In this document: positions 55,864 through 60,000 of the stretch, piece by piece
How positions within the stretch are numbered: the stretch's first letter is position 1
Layout of the letters: each line of letters opens with the position of its first letter
Assembly (NCBI RefSeq): GCF_030272615.1
Contig: NC_081406.1
Location: 482,827,900 to 482,887,899 of the forward strand
Reading direction: 5' to 3'
DNA length: 60,000 nt
DNA from: Cryptomeria japonica
Lineage: Eukaryota; Streptophyta; Pinopsida; Cupressales; Cupressaceae
Program-made: the position numbers and the translations under genes
The notes under the pieces: generated by a model
Seen by the model: only the letters and a program-made list of their open reading frames with translations
What the model was told of the DNA's origin: nothing
Database searches by the model: none

Positions 55864-56148
55864 ATACCTACCCTTGTATCGTACGAGTTTGTGTAAAAGA
55901 GACCCTTTTGTCATTTGAGGGCTTGTCTTGTGTCGTATCAAAGTCTTTTGTCATCCTGTACCCAGTCCTAACTTGTATGAGTTTCTGCCTCTATTGTGTT
56001 ATGTCGTTTGAAAAAAAGTGAGCATATTTGAGGGTCAAACTTGAAAATTTGATTTTGCAATTGATTATTCTGGATTTGTGTGATGTTTTACTTGTCTTAT
56101 AGCATAATTTGAAATGTTTTCTGATGATCTTTTGTTTCATTCTTGCAG

Positions 56149-58070
56149 GTTCGACTACCTCATGATATTTTTAGATGTGTTTATCCACCAACTATGACAT
56201 TAGTTTGTGAGTTATCTGATATAGATAGAGCACATATTGATTTGTGCGGATTGACTCACCTTTTACAGATGCCAGATATCCATGTGAATCACAGGATGCT
56301 CACCGCACTTGTCTAGAGATTCCATTTTGAGCATAACATGTTTGATTTTCCAGTTGGGGAGATGACTATCACTCTTGAGGATGTATATAGGATTCTCTGG
56401 ATTCCATTCGCTAGGGATAAGGTGGATTATGATTGAGCACAGCATCCTAACCTACTAGCTTTGAGCCAGGTATTTCATGATGCAGACATTCTTACACGGT
56501 CTATTAGTTAGGATGACATGATGGCCAGGTATAGTGAGAAGTTTCCACTAGCATGCATCTTAGCAGGATTCATTGGTTGTTTTCTTATGCCAGACAGGGG
56601 ACAAGAGGGTTTCTTATGCGGCTGGGGCAGGATGCTAGAGAGGCTTGTGGAGCACCCTCAGAGATTAGGATGGGATTCTTGTATTCTGGTGCACATGTAT
56701 CATGAGATGCATGAGGTGGTTTACCTGGAGGAGAAGAGTATGGCTGAAGAGGTTTTGATATTATAGGTATGGGCCTGAGAGCACCTCCCAGTTTGCAAAC
56801 TGATTGTGGATGATGCCAAAGATCCACAATAGCCTATCATATACAGTTACTCTAGATATGTTACTCAGCCCCATCTGGGCAAGATAGAGTATTGGAGATG
56901 ATAGCTAGATGATCTTATAGTTGTCATATGGAGACCTTATAGGGGTCTTGAGCCTTGGGATGACTAGAGAGATATGCAAAGAGACTTATTAATGACTCAT
57001 CCTCACATTGGCAGATCAGTGATAGTGGTCGAATGGTTTGTGGTTACTCAAGTGATGAGGAAGTATGGTAGACCTTAGGGGATCTCGTAGGAGTTTACTG
57101 CATACACACGTTATGCAGAGGAGGAGAGATGAGGGTGGAGACCTAGGTTATCATAAACCCTAGGCATGCAAGAGTTGACAGGATTGTAGCAGCTCAGGTG
57201 GGACTATTTAGAGGATATTGCAGATGCGGGGGTATTGCCCCAGTACAAAGATTGGTTCTAGTAGCATCCATTCCCTAGATTCACAGATCCAGTGGAGCAG
57301 GCACCTCTGATAGAGGAGATTGAGGATGATGCCCCTGTGCAGGCACAGGGACAAGAATAAAGGCAGGGATAGAGAGCTGAAGCTCCAAGGTGAGAAGGTG
57401 GTGATCCTAGTGCTAGTAGTAGTAGGGTACCAACTGGTGGTAGGTAGCAGCAGAGAGGAGAGGGTGGATCCCTAGGGGCTATTGGTGTCAGACTGAGTGG
57501 AGCTAGGGTACCAGAGGGTGGAGGAGAGGAGGATCGAGTAGCTCCTAGGTAGGTGAGATAGAGGAGAGATGAGAAAGGGGAGCCAAAGGAGGAGATGGAG
57601 GTGGCGATGGAGGTGGAGAGCCTATGAGGGAGCAGTGGGGGGATGTAGTGTAGTCAATGAGAGCATGTTTGGGAGGTCTACAGTCACAGTTGATAGTGGC
57701 ATAGACACAGCTAGCAGAGTGAGACCAATAGCTAGCAGAACTTAGAGCAGAGAGAGATCATCAGTTGGCTGAGGTTAGAGCTGAGCATGATCGTCAGTTG
57801 GTGGAGCTCAAAGTAGAACGTGATCGTCAGGTCACAGAGATGAGAGTAAAGCAAGACACTCTTTAGCATGAGGTTCTCCATCAGACCAGTTAGGCAGCCT
57901 ATTATGTTGCAGCTTACAGTGTAGCAGTTCTATTAGCGCAGTAGGTTGTATCCTACTCGCAATACATGGCATGGTCTGAGGGAGCTCGGGCACCTCATCA
58001 GGACCCTGGTCAGTGAGCTCCACCTCCTCCACCACCTGGGGATGAGGGGGAGGCAGAGAGGTAGATTTTT
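56149..58070 (+). pseudogene. Plant mobile domain (PMD) exon, antisense inside T1
   Basis: Starts after the acceptor TTCTTGCAG (56140-56148). The first residues VRLPHDIFRCVYPP lead into a PMD-like fold: DLCGLTHLLQMPD, RFHFEHNMFDFPVGEMTITL, EDVYRILWIPF (56230-56415), then EKFPLACILAGFIGCFLMPD and GWGRMLERLVEHPQRLGWD (56530-56670). The rest is low complexity and helical, with ERDHQLAEVRAEHDRQL-like repeats (57740-57850) and a Pro-rich end (PPPPPPGDEGEAE, about 58040). At least a dozen stops (many TAG) kill it. PMD occurs in plant retroelements, MULE-type transposons and a few host genes. It runs opposite to the T1 integrase at 59640. Confidence 0.7.
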
Positions 58071-59500
58071 TTTGTGTAGCTCTTAGATTTTTTGTAGACA
58101 CACCCTTTTTTTTGTAGCCCTTACAATTCTTGCTCCAATGGGAGTTTGTATATGTCAACTGACATTATTTTGTACCCTGACTTTATCATTATATATACAA
58201 GACCTTGATTTGACTTCATTGTACTTGCATCGATCGATTATGAGATGTCTTTCTATATGCTTTATTCTATATGTATGCATAACTTTTCAGTATGGATGTA
58301 ATGCAAATGAATATGGATGTTTATTTTTTGTTTCTTTTCATATGCAAATAAATGATGAAAATGAGTATCTAAGAATGCAATTTTTTTATTTTTCTATGCA
58401 ATAAGATGAATGTAAATAAATGTATGAATCTATATAAAATGCTTATGTATGCAACTAACATCTAAATACACAAGTACTCGATTGGAGAAATGATGAAAAA
58501 GAAAGACCACTTAGCTTAGAAATGATGATTCTTCCAACTCTCATTCAGAAGATAAAGAGATCATTGTTACCATACCGAAATCACTCTAAATTCACAAAAC
58601 GCAAAATGAGATGCAAGATGAAATGCAACCTAAACTTAGTCACTAGATTTGAAATGCTTAAGTTTCATCACTGAGCATTAACAAACATAGTAGGAAGATT
58701 AGAGTTCTTTTCATGTGCAATATTAATTATCTTGTCCGCAAGGACCCTTTTTGTTCGTTCATATCCTTGGATAGATTTCATAGGGACCCAGATTGTATGA
58801 TAAAGAAATTCCCTCAAAACAGACAAAGAAATGATGTGAACCTCCCTGTAGCAAACAAATAAGTGGAGTTGAGGTATGTGTGGTGATTTCACCTTTATGT
58901 GAAGGCTCTTATCACAAACACCCAACTAATTATATGTTTCTAGATCATTGGAATCATTCCTACAAGTAGAAAACAAAGAAAATATTATGCCTCCAATCCT
59001 TGCTCCTCTTAGTCAAGATAGACTTCCTCAAGTTACTCAGAGGGATAATAATTGAAAACCAATATAAAAGACAACACACAAAGAAAATTTCATACATAGC
59101 TCAAATAGTTTAGTGATTGTTTTCAATAATGTTGTTTGCTTGTGTACTTAGTGATAAAACTCTTCAGTAGTCAGGAGACAGGTGACTGACTTGGAGTGGA
59201 CGACTAGGTTTCACTGACATAAAGTTGACTTGGTTGATACTTCTTAGGATATGTAATGTGCTCTGTCAATTAACCTAAGACTAGGACATTAATCAGTTTC
59301 AAGCCATGAGGGTTCCAATGAACCAAGATGTCATAAAAGTGACTGAAATATGTACAAGCGAAAGCAATTATGCATGAAAGTGGGAAATGCCAATGTTGTG
59401 CTGATAGATGGAGCGCTTGAGTAGAAAAGGCACCACCTGCTTGGCAAATATCTTCTTCTTTTTTACAAAGGTGTCTGTTTACCAGGTTTTCACCAAGACA
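58071..59500. other. T1 noncoding region
   Basis: No convincing frame, repeat or LTR edge. It lies between the end of the antisense gene and the end of T1 pol, so probably holds both 3' untranslated regions. Confidence 0.45.
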
Positions 59501-59573
59501 TTTTCTCTCTTTTTCCTTTTTTTTTCTTTTTTTCTTTTTTTCTTTTTTTCTTTTTTTTTTTTCTTTTTTTTTC
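59501..59573. repeat. 73-nt uninterrupted pyrimidine tract
   Basis: T runs of 6-13 separated by single C over most of its length; purine-only on the T1 coding strand. Located just downstream of the T1 integrase end. Confidence 0.9.
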
Positions 59574-59639
59574 AGGACATTTTTCAGCTGTACAGGTTGC
59601 TAGAGTAGAGAATACTAAGTGAATGGTGTTAATTGGTTC

Positions 59640-60000
59640 ACAGAGTTGTTCTCCTTATCATGTTGAGAGTTGATAGGCACCAACGCCAAAGACTACAGTA
59701 ATGATGTAGGGACCCAACTAGTTGGGTTCAAACTTCCCTTTGTTGTCTCGAAACTGTTGATTTTTAGGATTTTCTCTCAGAACAAGGTCACCAACCTTAA
59801 ATTCTCATTGTTGAACCTTCTTTTTATATCCTTTGGACATTCTCTTTTGATACACTCTAAGATGATCAAAAGCCACTTGTCGATGTTCATCCAGCAACTT
59901 GAGTTCTTGCAATCTAGATATTCTATAGTCTTCATCAATAACAAGACCTTGCAAAGAAACTCTTAGAGATGGTATTTCCACTTCAATAGGTAATACTGCT
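59640..60000 (-). pseudogene. Integrase C-terminal part of T1
   Basis: Reads AVLPIEVEIPSLRV, RLQELKLLDEHRQVAFDHL, YQKRMSKGYKKKV, then EFKVGDLVLRENP and KGKFEPN-stop-LGPYII, the conserved end of Tat-lineage integrases. Two stops: TGA before EFKVGD and TAG at the Trp of the usual PNW motif. The frame continues past the right edge of the window. Confidence 0.85.

Larger units (their letters stand above)
35346..60000 (-). mobile_element. Tat-like Ty3/gypsy element T1, 3' part, with nested insertions
   Basis: Minus-strand layout: integrase end at the right edge (59640-60000), long downstream region, an antisense PMD gene, polypurine tract (36557-36572) and 3' LTR (35346-36556). It is interrupted at about 37983-55863 by copia F, G and H. 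That the two flanks belong to one element is inferred from the antisense gene, whose first exon is left and main exon right of the insert, in matching phase. The 5' half lies beyond the window. Confidence 0.65.

Noticed and set aside
55864-55868. ATACC right of the G LTR as a TSD, with ATACC in the primer site left of the other LTR
   Set aside because: On the left three bases separate ATACC from the LTR, and it is part of the primer site; the match is chance. G has no demonstrable TSD.
59408-59608. Phe-rich plus-strand frame at the right end
   Set aside because: Translation of the pyrimidine tract.

Overview
This 60 kb window is plant nuclear DNA made almost entirely of nested, decayed LTR retrotransposons. 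I found no host gene, rRNA, tRNA or CRISPR array. The evidence for a plant is the initiator-Met tRNA primer sites, Ty1/copia and Ty3/gypsy (chromovirus and Tat/Ogre-like) polyproteins, and a plant mobile domain (PMD) gene. The nesting depth and intergenic character suggest a large-genome seed plant, perhaps a gymnosperm; that last step is a guess.

Layout. 1-1339: right end of element A (minus). 1340-~4120: Ty3 chromovirus pol fragment with chromodomain remnant (plus). 4677-12090: element B (minus, TSD GTGAG), carrying in its 5' LTR a truncated Tat-like Gag-protease element (7777-11813, plus). 12303-18108: copia gag remnant and a 2.7 kb LTR (element I, plus). 18109-~29217: Ty3 chromovirus D (minus), split by copia C (18910-24684, minus, TSD ATTCT). 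29222-35343: two copia units, E and E', sharing one LTR (minus). 35346 to beyond 60000: Tat-like element T1 (minus), split at 37983-55863 by copia F, element G and element H. H (46137-54178, plus, TSD TAGCT) lies inside G's ORF1, and H itself holds a solo Tat LTR (48392-49651, TSD AATAC).

Most interesting content. (1) Elements A, B, G and H form one copia-like family with tRNA-iMet primer site, polypurine tract and good LTRs but no protease, integrase or reverse transcriptase. They encode ORF1 (coiled coil plus four CCHC knuckles, no recognisable capsid domain) and, in G and H, a second reading frame of about 1063 codons of unknown function. They should depend on an autonomous copia for mobility; the LTR-primer site-leader of G is fused by microhomology to the integrase of copia F, as expected if their RNAs were co-packaged. 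(2) T1 carries, antisense to its own pol, a gene with TATA box, short first exon, phase-matched splice sites and a PMD exon. (3) Stop codons in these elements are often TAG where sister copies have Gln, as expected from decay at CHG-methylated CAG codons. (4) A short palindrome is shared by otherwise diverged copia LTRs, with compensating arm changes in one.

Domain names rest on motifs read by eye; no database search was run.
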